This document shows, piece after piece, positions 20,157 through 29,700 of a DNA stretch of 32,234 bases (position 1 is the stretch's first letter; every line of letters starts with the position of its first letter). The translations under genes were made by a program, and so were the position numbers. Origin of the DNA: Bacteroidales bacterium (lineage in GTDB: Bacteria; Bacteroidota; Bacteroidia; Bacteroidales; WCHB1-69); assembly GCA_028703095.1 (NCBI GenBank), contig JAQVNO010000014.1, positions 1 to 32,234 of the forward strand, written 5' to 3'. The notes beneath the pieces are model-generated. The model saw only the letters and a list, made by a program, of their open reading frames with translations. It did not search any database and was not told the origin of the DNA.

Positions 20157-20999
20157 CTATTTAAATTCAAAAGCTTTTAGACTAAGGTCAAGACTTTTCA
20201 CACTGTTTGTCAAAGCTCCAACCGAAATAAAATCCACACCCGTTTCTGCATAAGCTCGTATAGTAGTTTCGTTGATTCCACCGGAAGCTTCTGTCTCATA
20301 ACGTCTATCGACAAGTATTACAGCCTCTTTAACTTCTTTCGGTGTAAAATTATCGAACATGATACGATGAAAACCTCCCAACTGTAAAGCTAATTCGACG
20401 TCTTTCAGACTTCGTGTTTCAATTTCAATTTTTAAATTTAAATGCTTTTCTTTTAAGTAATGATTGGTTTTTTCCAAAGCAACTTTCAATCCTCCTGCAA
20501 AATCAATATGATTATCCTTTAACATAATCATATCGTACAAACCCATACGATGATTACAACCTCCGCCAATTTTCACCGCCATTTTTTCTAAAATCCGTAA
20601 ATTAGGCGTTGTTTTTCGTGTATCTAATAAGCGTGTTTGCGTTCCGGAAATTAAATCAAGATAATAATGTGTAGTAGTAGCTATTCCACTCATTCGCTGC
20701 ATAATATTCAGTACCAATCGCTCTGCTTTCAATATCGATTGCACGCTACCGCATACTATAAAAACAATATCGCCAATATTGACTTTACTTCCGTCTGTAA
20801 TAAATACATCTAATGTTAATTGACTATCGACACATTTAAAAACTTTTTCTGCGACTTCAACACCGGCAATAATACCTTTTTCTTTCACTAATAATTTTGA
20901 TTTTCCTTGGGCTTCGGGTGAGATAGACAACAAAGAAGAGTGATCGCCATTTCCAACATCTTCTTCTAAGGCTTTGATAATTATTTCTTCGATTGACAT
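20157..20999 (-). CDS. nadC: Carboxylating nicotinate-nucleotide diphosphorylase
   Basis: NIMQRMSGIATTTHYYLDLI, LDTRKTTPNLRILEKMAVKIGGGCNHRMGLYDMIMLKDNHI, EASGGINETTIRAYAETGVDFISVGALT. Confidence 0.95.
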   Translation of the reverse strand: MSIEEIIIKALEEDVGNGDHSSLLSISPEAQGKSKLLVKEKGIIAGVEVAEKVFKCVDSQLTLDVFITDGSKVNIGDIVFIVCGSVQSILKAERLVLNIMQRMSGIATTTHYYLDLISGTQTRLLDTRKTTPNLRILEKMAVKIGGGCNHRMGLYDMIMLKDNHIDFAGGLKVALEKTNHYLKEKHLNLKIEIETRSLKDVELALQLGGFHRIMFDNFTPKEVKEAVILVDRRYETEASGGINETTIRAYAETGVDFISVGALTNSVKSLDLSLKAFEFK

Positions 21000-21424
21000 T
21001 TTTGTTTTTTAGCAATATTTAATACACATAAGCGCTCAGTTTTTTTGTTTCTATTAATATCTTTTAAAACATAATACACTCTATATGAGCAGCCATACGC
21101 TGTTGTGTAAGTTGCTATTACAAAAGATGAAGATTCAGAAGACACTCCTTCTTTATCAACACGAAATGAAGCAGGAGGATTCTTTTCAAAAAATTCATTG
21201 AGTATGGATTCAGCCTGAAAACGACTATAGGTTGCTTCCATATTTTCCATCGAAATATCTATCATATCATTAAAAAATGGAGATAATTGTTTCGCATTCC
21301 CTTTAATAAAAGCTTCGTTGATTTCATCTTTAACCAATTTATCAAAATACATATAAGTGCCTAATGATAAAAAAGATAAGAGAAATAATAAAGCTATAAA
21401 AGGTAAACGTTTTTTCATATACAT
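20981..21424 (-). CDS. DUF4783-like small exported protein
   Basis: N-terminal signal/TM; AFIKGNAKQLSPFFNDMIDISM...YSRFQAESILNEFFEKNPPASF; overlaps nadC start, as I recall for this family in Bacteroidota. Confidence 0.65.
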   Translation of the reverse strand: MYMKKRLPFIALLFLLSFLSLGTYMYFDKLVKDEINEAFIKGNAKQLSPFFNDMIDISMENMEATYSRFQAESILNEFFEKNPPASFRVDKEGVSSESSSFVIATYTTAYGCSYRVYYVLKDINRNKKTERLCVLNIAKKQKCQSKK

Positions 21425-21469
21425 TAAAATGTTAAAACATAGAAACGCTTACAAAAATCAAACCATTTT

Positions 21470-23242
21470 TTACAAATTAATTAAAAACATTTCTTGTAAT
21501 GTCCAGTTATTCCTTACTTCTAATGCTTTAGAAAAATAAATAACAGTTTCAGCTTGACGTTTTTTAATATATTTACCTGTATCCCATTTATTATTTTTAT
21601 TTACATCCACTATTACTCGGATTTTATATTTCCCTGCTTGAAGATAGGGATAGTTTATCGTATCACTTTCTTGAATGATACGCTCAGAAACTACTTCACC
21701 TTTTTCCGTTAGTAATTGAATGATATACTGATTAGGTTGAGAGATTTGATATTCCATTTGAATTTCCCCATAATCACGAGGTGTTTTCATTTTAAAATCA
21801 ACAGAAATTGTATCGTTATACGTACCTAGATACGAAAAAAACACAGAATCTTTACTAAAAAAAACATAGTTTTTAGTATATTTCCATTCATAATCGATTA
21901 CCCATTTACGATGTAAACTATCCGCAAAATAATATCTAGGCATAAGCGTATCATAATCATTCACTTCTACTATAGTATCATTGCCCAAGCTGTCTTTAAG
22001 ACTGAGTTCCCTCTTTTCTTTTTTCAACTCCAGTAATAAGAAGTTATTATTGCTTATTTCTTTCACCGGATAAGCAAATTCTAAAGTCAATTGCCTGTCT
22101 ATTTCACCGGCATAATGGACTTGAGGATTGAAAGTATTCTTTTTATCTTCAGTAGAATCTTTTGCACTTCTTCTAAACTGAAATCCCATTAATTTACTTG
22201 CCGGATTTAGTGTAATAGTATCAAAGACAAACCCATTTACTTCAATAGCAAAATCAATATCTTCATCTATTAACTTATTAAAATATAGACTAATAGTATC
22301 TTTTGTTAGGTTAGATTCCCATACGTAGAGATTCTGATAATTAATATCAATGGGGTTTAAAAAAAATTCATGGACTTCTCCCGAAAAAACAAAGTGATAA
22401 TATGCTTCTTTTACTAAAGTGCGGCGAAGATATTTGAGAGTAGTATCTTGCTCTTTGAAAAGATAAAATTGCACTTTTATAGAATCCATTTTTTCATTAT
22501 CAATCACTTCTATACTATCTCTGATTTTTTTAGGTATTGGATAAGTAGCTATAAGTTTATCTGAAAAGGCTATCAACTCATCGGGAAGATCAAATAGTTT
22601 ATTTTGATTTTTATCTTCCAAAGCAAACAACTTATACGATTTTTGAGGTAGATTATAAAAATAAAAATCTCCTTTTTTATTGGTAAAGGCATAATACAAA
22701 GGCAACTGTAATAAAGGTGCTGAATCATTGTCCGTTTCATACAACATGACAGCTATTCTGTTACTAGGGTCTAAGGTATAAGCATCTCGAATATTTCCAT
22801 GAAGCATACAAGAATCTAAACTTACACCGGTACTAAAAACAATGGATTCTGAATTTAACACATTCCCTTCTGTAATATCTTTGATGGCTTCTGAAAATAT
22901 AACAGTATAAGTTGTATTAGGCTGTAAATATTCCTTAAAGCTTATCAGTAGTGATTTCCCTTTCATTTCAAATTTTGGAGGAATTAACATTGCCGGATTA
23001 ATAATAATATTCTCCGTTGGAGAAGCCAATGAGAAGTATTCATTGAATCGAATCTTCAATTGACGATCCTTGAAATTTTTCGTATAATTTTCCGGTAATG
23101 TTTTAAGAATTTGAGGAGGACTTACATCTTTTTCTCCTCCGGTTAATGTTGCCTGACTGGCACAAGATATGTATAATACACATAGCATTAGACAAGATAT
23201 TACTAATACAAAAGCTTTAATGAAGGATGGAAAATGTTTCAT
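21470..23242 (-). CDS. Ig-like (Big_5-type) domain lipoprotein
   Basis: Lipobox LYISCASQATLTGGEKDVSPPQILKTLPENYTKNF...IRFNEYFSL...LQPNTTYTVIFSEAIKDITEGN. Confidence 0.8.
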   Translation of the reverse strand: MKHFPSFIKAFVLVISCLMLCVLYISCASQATLTGGEKDVSPPQILKTLPENYTKNFKDRQLKIRFNEYFSLASPTENIIINPAMLIPPKFEMKGKSLLISFKEYLQPNTTYTVIFSEAIKDITEGNVLNSESIVFSTGVSLDSCMLHGNIRDAYTLDPSNRIAVMLYETDNDSAPLLQLPLYYAFTNKKGDFYFYNLPQKSYKLFALEDKNQNKLFDLPDELIAFSDKLIATYPIPKKIRDSIEVIDNEKMDSIKVQFYLFKEQDTTLKYLRRTLVKEAYYHFVFSGEVHEFFLNPIDINYQNLYVWESNLTKDTISLYFNKLIDEDIDFAIEVNGFVFDTITLNPASKLMGFQFRRSAKDSTEDKKNTFNPQVHYAGEIDRQLTLEFAYPVKEISNNNFLLLELKKEKRELSLKDSLGNDTIVEVNDYDTLMPRYYFADSLHRKWVIDYEWKYTKNYVFFSKDSVFFSYLGTYNDTISVDFKMKTPRDYGEIQMEYQISQPNQYIIQLLTEKGEVVSERIIQESDTINYPYLQAGKYKIRVIVDVNKNNKWDTGKYIKKRQAETVIYFSKALEVRNNWTLQEMFLINL

Positions 23243-23246
23243 GCTG

Positions 23247-23254
23247 CAAAAATA
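23247..23254 (-). promoter_or_regulatory. -7 promoter element of lipoprotein-DUF4783-nadC-pfkA operon
   Basis: Minus strand TATTTTTG only 4 nt before ATG (TATTTTTGCAGCATG). Confidence 0.45.
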
Positions 23255-23419
23255 CGTTTTTTATTTACGCATTTTTTTATTTCCATGTAAATAATTTTCG
23301 GTATATGTTTTTTTATGTTGATATTGAATTCTTTTTTATTTACTACCGTATTTAAATATTGAAAATAATTCACTATTTAACAGCATGCTCAATCTAAAAT
23401 TTAAAATTAAAAAAAAGTG

Positions 23420-23427
23420 TACATTTG
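23420..23427 (+). promoter_or_regulatory. -7 promoter element of 97-aa protein gene
   Basis: TACATTTG (TAnnTTTG). Confidence 0.5.
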
Positions 23428-23471
23428 CATTTTAATAATTTAATTAAATTTAAATACTAAAAGTTTAAAAA

Positions 23472-23765
23472 ATGGGTGGCGGCGGATTTATGGCGGATAT
23501 GATAGCACGTATCAATTATAACAAAGAAATGCTCAGCAAGCATCCATATTTAAACAAAACCCGGAAAACACACTATCCAACAATTCAAAAAAAATCACAT
23601 AAAAAAAATTTATCCGAAAGGGAAAAACAAGCTTTAGCTGAAAAGATGAAGGAATTAAAAACGAAAAACAGAAAACGTAACACACTCATTTTTATCTTCT
23701 CCATCCTATTAACGGCTATTTGCATTTTGATATTATGTAACTTTTTACGCACTTTATTTTCATAA
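23472..23765 (+). CDS. Small single-TM hypothetical protein (97 aa)
   Basis: MGGGGFMADMIARINYNKEMLSKHPYL... charged linker, C-terminal TM helix LIFIFSILLTAICILILCNFL; own -7 box. Confidence 0.75.
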   Translation: MGGGGFMADMIARINYNKEMLSKHPYLNKTRKTHYPTIQKKSHKKNLSEREKQALAEKMKELKTKNRKRNTLIFIFSILLTAICILILCNFLRTLFS

Positions 23766-23788
23766 TTTTGGCAACCAATTAATATCAT

Positions 23789-24664
23789 ATGGATAAAAGA
23801 AAAGCCGGATATAAAGAAGGAATCGTTTCAATACTATTAAATACCTTATTATTCATAGCTAAATTATGGGCAGGAATAATAACCGGTTCTATTGCTCTAA
23901 CAGCTGATGCTTGGCATACGCTTTCCGATTCTATTAGTTCGTTAGTAGTTATTATTGGGGTTAAACTATCGTCACAAAAGCCGGATAAGAAACATCCTTT
24001 TGGACATGGTCGCTGGGAACAAATAGCTGCGTTATTTATTGCCATGCTTTTAAGTGTAATAGCTTATGATTTTTTAAAAGAATCTATTATACAATTTAAC
24101 AATCATAAATCGGCTCAATTCGGAATCATTGCTATTGTTGTAACCATTGTTTCCATTCTGGCTAAAGAAGCACTGGCTCAATATGCTTTCTATTTAGCTC
24201 GCAAAACTGACAATGTCAGCATAAAAGCAGATGGGTGGCATCACAGAACCGACGCTCTATCGTCAATCATGGTATTAATAGGCATATTGTTTGCCAACAA
24301 GCTATGGTGGATTGACAGTCTCCTAGGTGCTGTTATTTCCTTTATGTTGTTCTATGCTACCTATAAAATCGCAAAAGAAGCCATCACAAAACTCTTAGGG
24401 GAAAAGCCTAGCCAAGAGTTAATCAATAAAATTACGACTGCTGTCAATAAGCTGGGGTTTAACAATCTGCAATTGCATCATTTTCATATACATAATTATG
24501 TTTCGAGACAAGAGTTAACATTTCATATCAAATTAGATAAAGATTTAAGCATTGAAACAGGACATAAAATTGCTACCGATATTGAAAGTTTGATTGAGGA
24601 ACAGTTTGGGATAATTGCCACTATTCATATTGAACCATCTGATTTCGAACACACATCAGACTAA
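23789..24664 (+). CDS. Cation diffusion facilitator family transporter
   Basis: AGIITGSIALTADAWHTLSDSISS, KKHPFGHGRWEQ, SIKADGWHHRTDALSS. Confidence 0.93.
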   Translation: MDKRKAGYKEGIVSILLNTLLFIAKLWAGIITGSIALTADAWHTLSDSISSLVVIIGVKLSSQKPDKKHPFGHGRWEQIAALFIAMLLSVIAYDFLKESIIQFNNHKSAQFGIIAIVVTIVSILAKEALAQYAFYLARKTDNVSIKADGWHHRTDALSSIMVLIGILFANKLWWIDSLLGAVISFMLFYATYKIAKEAITKLLGEKPSQELINKITTAVNKLGFNNLQLHHFHIHNYVSRQELTFHIKLDKDLSIETGHKIATDIESLIEEQFGIIATIHIEPSDFEHTSD

Positions 24665-24743
24665 GAAACGCATTTTTATTTTCATTATTTCATATTTATT
24701 TACTTTGAATAATTTATGTAGACATTTTTTCAATATTTTTTTG

Positions 24744-24751
24744 TAATTTTG
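24744..24751 (+). promoter_or_regulatory. -7 promoter element of SDR gene
   Basis: TAATTTTG (TAnnTTTG), about 31 nt before ATG. Confidence 0.5.
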
Positions 24752-24782
24752 CCTCCAATAAATTAAATAAAAACAACATTTA

Positions 24783-25565
24783 ATGAAGAGAGATTTTAAA
24801 GCAAACTATGGTCCTTGGGCATTGGTAGCCGGAGCATCGGAAGGATTGGGAGCTGCTTTTGCCGAAGCATTGGCACAACGAGGATTAAATGTAATATTGC
24901 TTGCCAGACGTTTGGAAAAACTGGAAATCATTGCTAAAAAATTATCCGACAACTATGCGGTAGATATTAAATATTTTTCTGTTGATTTATCAGATTTTTC
25001 TCAAACAAAACACCTTGTCTCTCAACTGGATGTTCCCATAGGTTTATTGGTTTATAATGCCGCCTTTTCACCCATCGATTATTTTGAAAACATTTCGGAA
25101 GAATTCCTTGAAAAAGTGGTAGATGTAAACATTAAAACACCTCTTTTAATTACCAAACTCCTGTCTACTTCAATGATTAAAAACAAAAAAGGAGGTATTG
25201 TCCTCATGTCGTCATTAGCAGGAAACCAAGGCAGTCCAAAAATCGTAAGTTATGCAGCTTCCAAAGCTTTTAATACTATTTTAGCAGAAGGTTTATGGAA
25301 AGAATTAAAAATGTATAATATTGATGTAGTAGCCAGCTGTGCAGGTGCTATCTTGACTCCGGGTTATCAAACGGCTCAACAAAATAAAGCCCCCGGTACC
25401 TTGGAACCATATCAAGTTGCTGAAAAAACATTAAAAGCATTGGGAAAAGGACCTATTATTATACCCGGCTTCATTAATAAACTGGCTCGCATACTTACAA
25501 CTCGTTTACTCCCACGAAAATTAGCTATTAATATAATGTATACTAACACAAAAAATTTATCATAA
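24783..25565 (+). CDS. SDR-family NAD(P)-dependent oxidoreductase
   Basis: ALVAGASEGLGAAFAEAL; LVYNAAFSP; VLMSSLAG; YAASKAF catalytic Tyr/Lys. Confidence 0.92.
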   Translation: MKRDFKANYGPWALVAGASEGLGAAFAEALAQRGLNVILLARRLEKLEIIAKKLSDNYAVDIKYFSVDLSDFSQTKHLVSQLDVPIGLLVYNAAFSPIDYFENISEEFLEKVVDVNIKTPLLITKLLSTSMIKNKKGGIVLMSSLAGNQGSPKIVSYAASKAFNTILAEGLWKELKMYNIDVVASCAGAILTPGYQTAQQNKAPGTLEPYQVAEKTLKALGKGPIIIPGFINKLARILTTRLLPRKLAINIMYTNTKNLS

Positions 25566-26641
25566 TGAACGCATTACTTGGCTTTTTCACTCCTTGGATA
25601 GTCTACACTATCATTACTTTATTGTATTATTTTTTACCGGGAAAATGCTTAGAAGGCTATGTTAAAAACGAAAAAACAAATAAAATCCTACAGTATCGCT
25701 TAAACGGCATTTATGTTTTAGCAATTTGTGTCGTACTTTGGTTTCTACTGGGATATTTTGGCTTGGTTTCGTATGAATGGTTATATACCATAAGATGGTA
25801 TAGCTTAGCAGGTGCCATTACGATGGGATTATTATTTACTTTTCTAATAGTACTTCCCTACCCCTCAACGGGAAAATCTTTACTTGCTGATCTTTTTCTG
25901 GGCAGACTGAAGAATCCACAATTAAAAAACGGTCGCTTTGACACAAAGATATGGTTATACCTGATTGGAGCTGTAATGCTTCAACTGAATGTATTAAGCT
26001 TTGCAGCACACCATTTTCTGGCATATAACACTATAAATCCCGGTATTATGTTATGTGCAGCGCTACTAACATATTTTGTTTGGGATTATTTGAGTTTTGA
26101 AAAAGTACATTTATACACTTACGATTTTATTGCTGAACGTGTCGGCTTAAAATTAAGTTTTGGTTGTTTAACCTTTTATCCTTACTTTTATCTTATCTCT
26201 CTTTGGGCAACAGTTGACATGCAAAATCCGGAAATTCCAATGTGGTTAAGTGTTACTTTTGCCGTTTTATTTTTCTGCGGATGGAGCTTAGCACGTGGTG
26301 CCAACATGCAAAAATATTACTTTAAAATCCAACCAAATAAATCTTTTCTTGGCATTAAACCGGAAATACTCCAAAACGGCAATCAATCCATTTTGGTAAA
26401 TGGGTTCTGGGGATTGAGCAGACACATCAATTATTTGGGAGAAATACTTATGGGTAGTGCCATTGCTTTGAGCGTAGGTTATCCCGGAGTAGTATGGGTG
26501 TGGTTTTATCCCTTGTATTATGTGTTATTGTTATTTACACGCCAATGGGATGATGATAAAATTTGCGGTGCTAAATATGGTCCTTTGTGGGATATGTATA
26601 AAAATAAAGTCAAATACCGGATTATTCCTTATATTTACTAA
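25565..26641 (+). CDS. ERG4/ERG24-family sterol-reductase-like integral membrane protein
   Basis: Polytopic; LFLGRLKNPQLKNGRFDTK, ILVNGFWGLSRHINYLGEILMG, LLLFTRQWDDDKICGAKYGPLWDMYKNKVKYRIIPYIY correspond to the C-terminal signature of delta14/24-sterol reductases; starts in TAATG overlap with SDR. Confidence 0.85.
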   Translation: MNALLGFFTPWIVYTIITLLYYFLPGKCLEGYVKNEKTNKILQYRLNGIYVLAICVVLWFLLGYFGLVSYEWLYTIRWYSLAGAITMGLLFTFLIVLPYPSTGKSLLADLFLGRLKNPQLKNGRFDTKIWLYLIGAVMLQLNVLSFAAHHFLAYNTINPGIMLCAALLTYFVWDYLSFEKVHLYTYDFIAERVGLKLSFGCLTFYPYFYLISLWATVDMQNPEIPMWLSVTFAVLFFCGWSLARGANMQKYYFKIQPNKSFLGIKPEILQNGNQSILVNGFWGLSRHINYLGEILMGSAIALSVGYPGVVWVWFYPLYYVLLLFTRQWDDDKICGAKYGPLWDMYKNKVKYRIIPYIY

Positions 26642-26650
26642 TAAGAATTC

Positions 26651-27643
26651 TTACTCATTTACGAGTAAATTACAACCACGTATATCACTATTATCATAGC
26701 GACCTAGTATTTCAAAAGAATTGTCTTCATAACATTTACCAATATCTTGAGTCGCAATAAATGAACATGAATAGAGATTAGCCAGGTCAATTACATTTAC
26801 TCCGCCACTTTTCCCTTTTTGCGTCAGGAGCCGTAAAGGATTATATATATCCCTTATATGAACACGCATCCAAGAAGGACAATAAAATCTTTGATTCCCA
26901 TAGGTATATGCCTGAGATAACAATTCTGTCATGCCATATTCAGAATAAATTTTATCTACTCCGAAGCCATTTCGTAAACGAAGGTGAAGTTCTTCTCTTA
27001 AAAGTTCCTTGCGTCTACCTTTCATTCCTCCTGTTTCAAAAACAATTAAATCGGGTAAGTATACCTGATGAGTTTCTATAAAATCCAATAAGGCATAACT
27101 AACTCCCCAAAGTATTGTTTTTTGCTTAATACTGGCAAGTTGGTTTAAATTATCGACTAATTCATCGGTATTCGTTAAGTAAAATTTAGAAAACGGTTGC
27201 TTTGCTTTTTGCATCAAACATTGCATCATATACAATAAGGAGGAATCTCCTTTTTCCGAATAAGAAGGAAGTAACGCCAAGATAGCATAATCTTCCGGCT
27301 GACCCACAAAATAGCGAAAACTACGTAAAAAACTCTGCTCATAGATTGCAAGGTTTGCCACATAATGTTCCGCTCTTTGCATCCCACTTGTGCCACTACT
27401 GCGAAAAACAATGTTTTCTTTTTCCTTTGAACTAATGATACGGTGATTTTTGAAAAACTCAATAGGTAAAAATGGAATTTGAGACAATTCGTTTATGGAA
27501 GTAACAGAAGATGAAATTGCATCTACATATTGCCTGTATAAAGCACAATAGGTATATTGGTATCGAAAAACACGCAATACCCTATCGAAAAAAGCTTCTT
27601 CGGTATCAATCGAAAAAATATCATCAATAGTTATTGTTTCCAT
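26651..27643 (-). CDS. LuxE-like acyl-protein synthetase / acyltransferase family protein
   Basis: Start placed at METITIDDIF (27643); NIVFRSSGTSGMQRAEHYV, KIYSEYGMTELLSQAY, DLANLYSCSFIATQDIGKCYEDNSFEILGRYDNSDIRGCNLLV. Confidence 0.8.
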   Translation of the reverse strand: METITIDDIFSIDTEEAFFDRVLRVFRYQYTYCALYRQYVDAISSSVTSINELSQIPFLPIEFFKNHRIISSKEKENIVFRSSGTSGMQRAEHYVANLAIYEQSFLRSFRYFVGQPEDYAILALLPSYSEKGDSSLLYMMQCLMQKAKQPFSKFYLTNTDELVDNLNQLASIKQKTILWGVSYALLDFIETHQVYLPDLIVFETGGMKGRRKELLREELHLRLRNGFGVDKIYSEYGMTELLSQAYTYGNQRFYCPSWMRVHIRDIYNPLRLLTQKGKSGGVNVIDLANLYSCSFIATQDIGKCYEDNSFEILGRYDNSDIRGCNLLVNE

Positions 27644-29682
27644 AACCTTAATAAGATAACTTCTGCCAACAAACAAAGTAAAGCGAAAAGCACAAAATAA
27701 TACCAAAGCTGTAAACCTGTTGTTTGAATTTCACTTATAATGGCATTCGTAGATTTATTTTGTAAATTCAATACCTTATAATTTTTTAGCTCATAGCGGT
27801 TTATTTGTTCTTCTAATTCAGACTTATCATAAAAAGACATCTGTGATTCTTTTCTGTTATAATTAAATGAAAGTCCCGAAATTGTATCGGAATTATTCGT
27901 TATAAGATAATTATCTGCTTCCGTGATTTGATCATGAACAAAAAGGTTCATTTCAGCACTGTTTTTTCTTATTTCAGGGATAAAAGAAAATTTTGTTTTC
28001 GGGTTAAGAATTTCAAGCACATTATCGACTTCTAAATCTATTTTATTTAAAACAATACGACTATTCTCTCCTATTATATAATAGGACTGATCATGTTTTG
28101 ATTGCAAAATAGCCATATTATACAATGCCGGAACTACAATAGCATGTTTTTGAAATTCACTGTAATCATCCAATAAAGGGGTGGCAAGTAGAAACACATT
28201 GCCTCTATCAACTTTTTGAACAATTAAAAAATCGTTATTGCTTTCTAAAAGGATAAGACTTTCCTTTCCCGGATAAATTCCTTTGTTAAAGGTATAATAA
28301 CGAAAAACCTGGGGAAGATTTATGGAACCACTAAATTTTTCAAAGACATGTTTAAATAAATCATGTTCCACATTCAAAGACGCCACTCGTGTACGCTGTG
28401 TGTCCAAGCTAACAAAAAACGGTAAGCCTAACCGGCGATTAAAAACATTACTTAACGTAATTTCCGCATCTGGAGATGGAATATAAAGCACATTTCCTCC
28501 ATAACGTACATACTCATCTATCGCTTGAAGAAAGCCTGAACTTTGTTCTTTTACCCTATCCAAGACAATTAAATCTTGATTTTTTAAAGCAGCATAATTT
28601 ATATTTCTATCACTAACTGACTGATAAAAAATAGTTGAATCATTAGCATACAATGCTTTCAAATAGGGACTCTCCTCTTCGCCAAAGACACAATAAACGC
28701 TGTGATAAGGATTAATATAAAAAGAAAAGTACATTTTATCATCAAAAGTAACCGGGTAATCTAAGATTTCAAGATACGCATTCTGAATACCTTTTTCAAA
28801 AACAGTAAAACTCATTTGAACTTCAGTAAATCCATTTGCTTTAATATCAGCTGATGCTACGGCTTTTTGGATATTATTAACAACCAATTTTATCGGTAAT
28901 TTTTCCACATCTTCATCTGAATTATTTTTTACAATAAAGTGAATATTAATAGGCTGTCCGACTGTAAATACAGGCGCTTCAAACCAAGAGGTATCCAAAT
29001 ACACATTGCTTATTTTATTAGCTTTCAAGGGTACCAAATAAGTAAATACATTTTCTTCTTTCGACATTTTTGATAAAGAAGCCATTGTTTGCTGGAAATC
29101 GGAAATTAAATATATTTTTTTATTATCCGAAGCTTGTCGTGATAAAAAATGCAAAGCATACTCTATCACCATATCTAAGTTACGCGTGCTTGCAGAAATT
29201 TTCACTTCTTTAATTTCCTTTTTCATTTCATCTTTCGTAAAAAACTGCTGATGTCTCGGACTGAAATCGTTAGTAACAAGCATATACCTATCTTCTTCTG
29301 CAAAAGCTTCAACAATATAACTTGCTTTTTCAATGGCTTCATCCAAAAGAGTTCCCCGCGAAGAAACACTTTCCATAGAAAAAGAATTATCCATATAAAT
29401 AAGTACATATTGATTACCTTTCAATGCATTATTCTTTTCCTGCAATGGAATATAGGGACGCGTAAAAGCAAAAACGATAGAAAGTATGGCTAATAATCGT
29501 AATGTCAAAATCACTAATTTTCGTAGTTGAGAATGCCGATGAGTCTGTTGTTTTAATGTTTGAAGAAATTGAGTGTTGGAAAAATAAAAAATTTTGTATT
29601 TTCTAAAATTAAACAAATGCACGGCAATGGGAATTGCCAGGGCAAATAATGCAAACAAAAACAATGGATTAGTAAAAAACAT
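27631..29682 (-). CDS. BatA-domain/vWA-like membrane protein
   Basis: MFFTNPLFLFALFALAIPIAVHLFNFRKYKIFYFSNTQFLQTLKQQ...LRKLVILTLRLLAILSIVFAFTRPYIP; MDNSFSM vWA-like motif; C-terminal TM. Confidence 0.85.
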   Translation of the reverse strand: MFFTNPLFLFALFALAIPIAVHLFNFRKYKIFYFSNTQFLQTLKQQTHRHSQLRKLVILTLRLLAILSIVFAFTRPYIPLQEKNNALKGNQYVLIYMDNSFSMESVSSRGTLLDEAIEKASYIVEAFAEEDRYMLVTNDFSPRHQQFFTKDEMKKEIKEVKISASTRNLDMVIEYALHFLSRQASDNKKIYLISDFQQTMASLSKMSKEENVFTYLVPLKANKISNVYLDTSWFEAPVFTVGQPINIHFIVKNNSDEDVEKLPIKLVVNNIQKAVASADIKANGFTEVQMSFTVFEKGIQNAYLEILDYPVTFDDKMYFSFYINPYHSVYCVFGEEESPYLKALYANDSTIFYQSVSDRNINYAALKNQDLIVLDRVKEQSSGFLQAIDEYVRYGGNVLYIPSPDAEITLSNVFNRRLGLPFFVSLDTQRTRVASLNVEHDLFKHVFEKFSGSINLPQVFRYYTFNKGIYPGKESLILLESNNDFLIVQKVDRGNVFLLATPLLDDYSEFQKHAIVVPALYNMAILQSKHDQSYYIIGENSRIVLNKIDLEVDNVLEILNPKTKFSFIPEIRKNSAEMNLFVHDQITEADNYLITNNSDTISGLSFNYNRKESQMSFYDKSELEEQINRYELKNYKVLNLQNKSTNAIISEIQTTGLQLWYYFVLFALLCLLAEVILLRLWKQ

Positions 29683-29700
29683 ACGCTAAGTTCGTCACTT

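Noticed and set aside
20123-20170. N-terminal extension of pfkA (MNLNSKSIYILFYLN...)
   Set aside because: Extension overlaps nadC and is not PFK-like; MKNNHKVLKHIAVLTSGGDAPG at 20122 is the better start.
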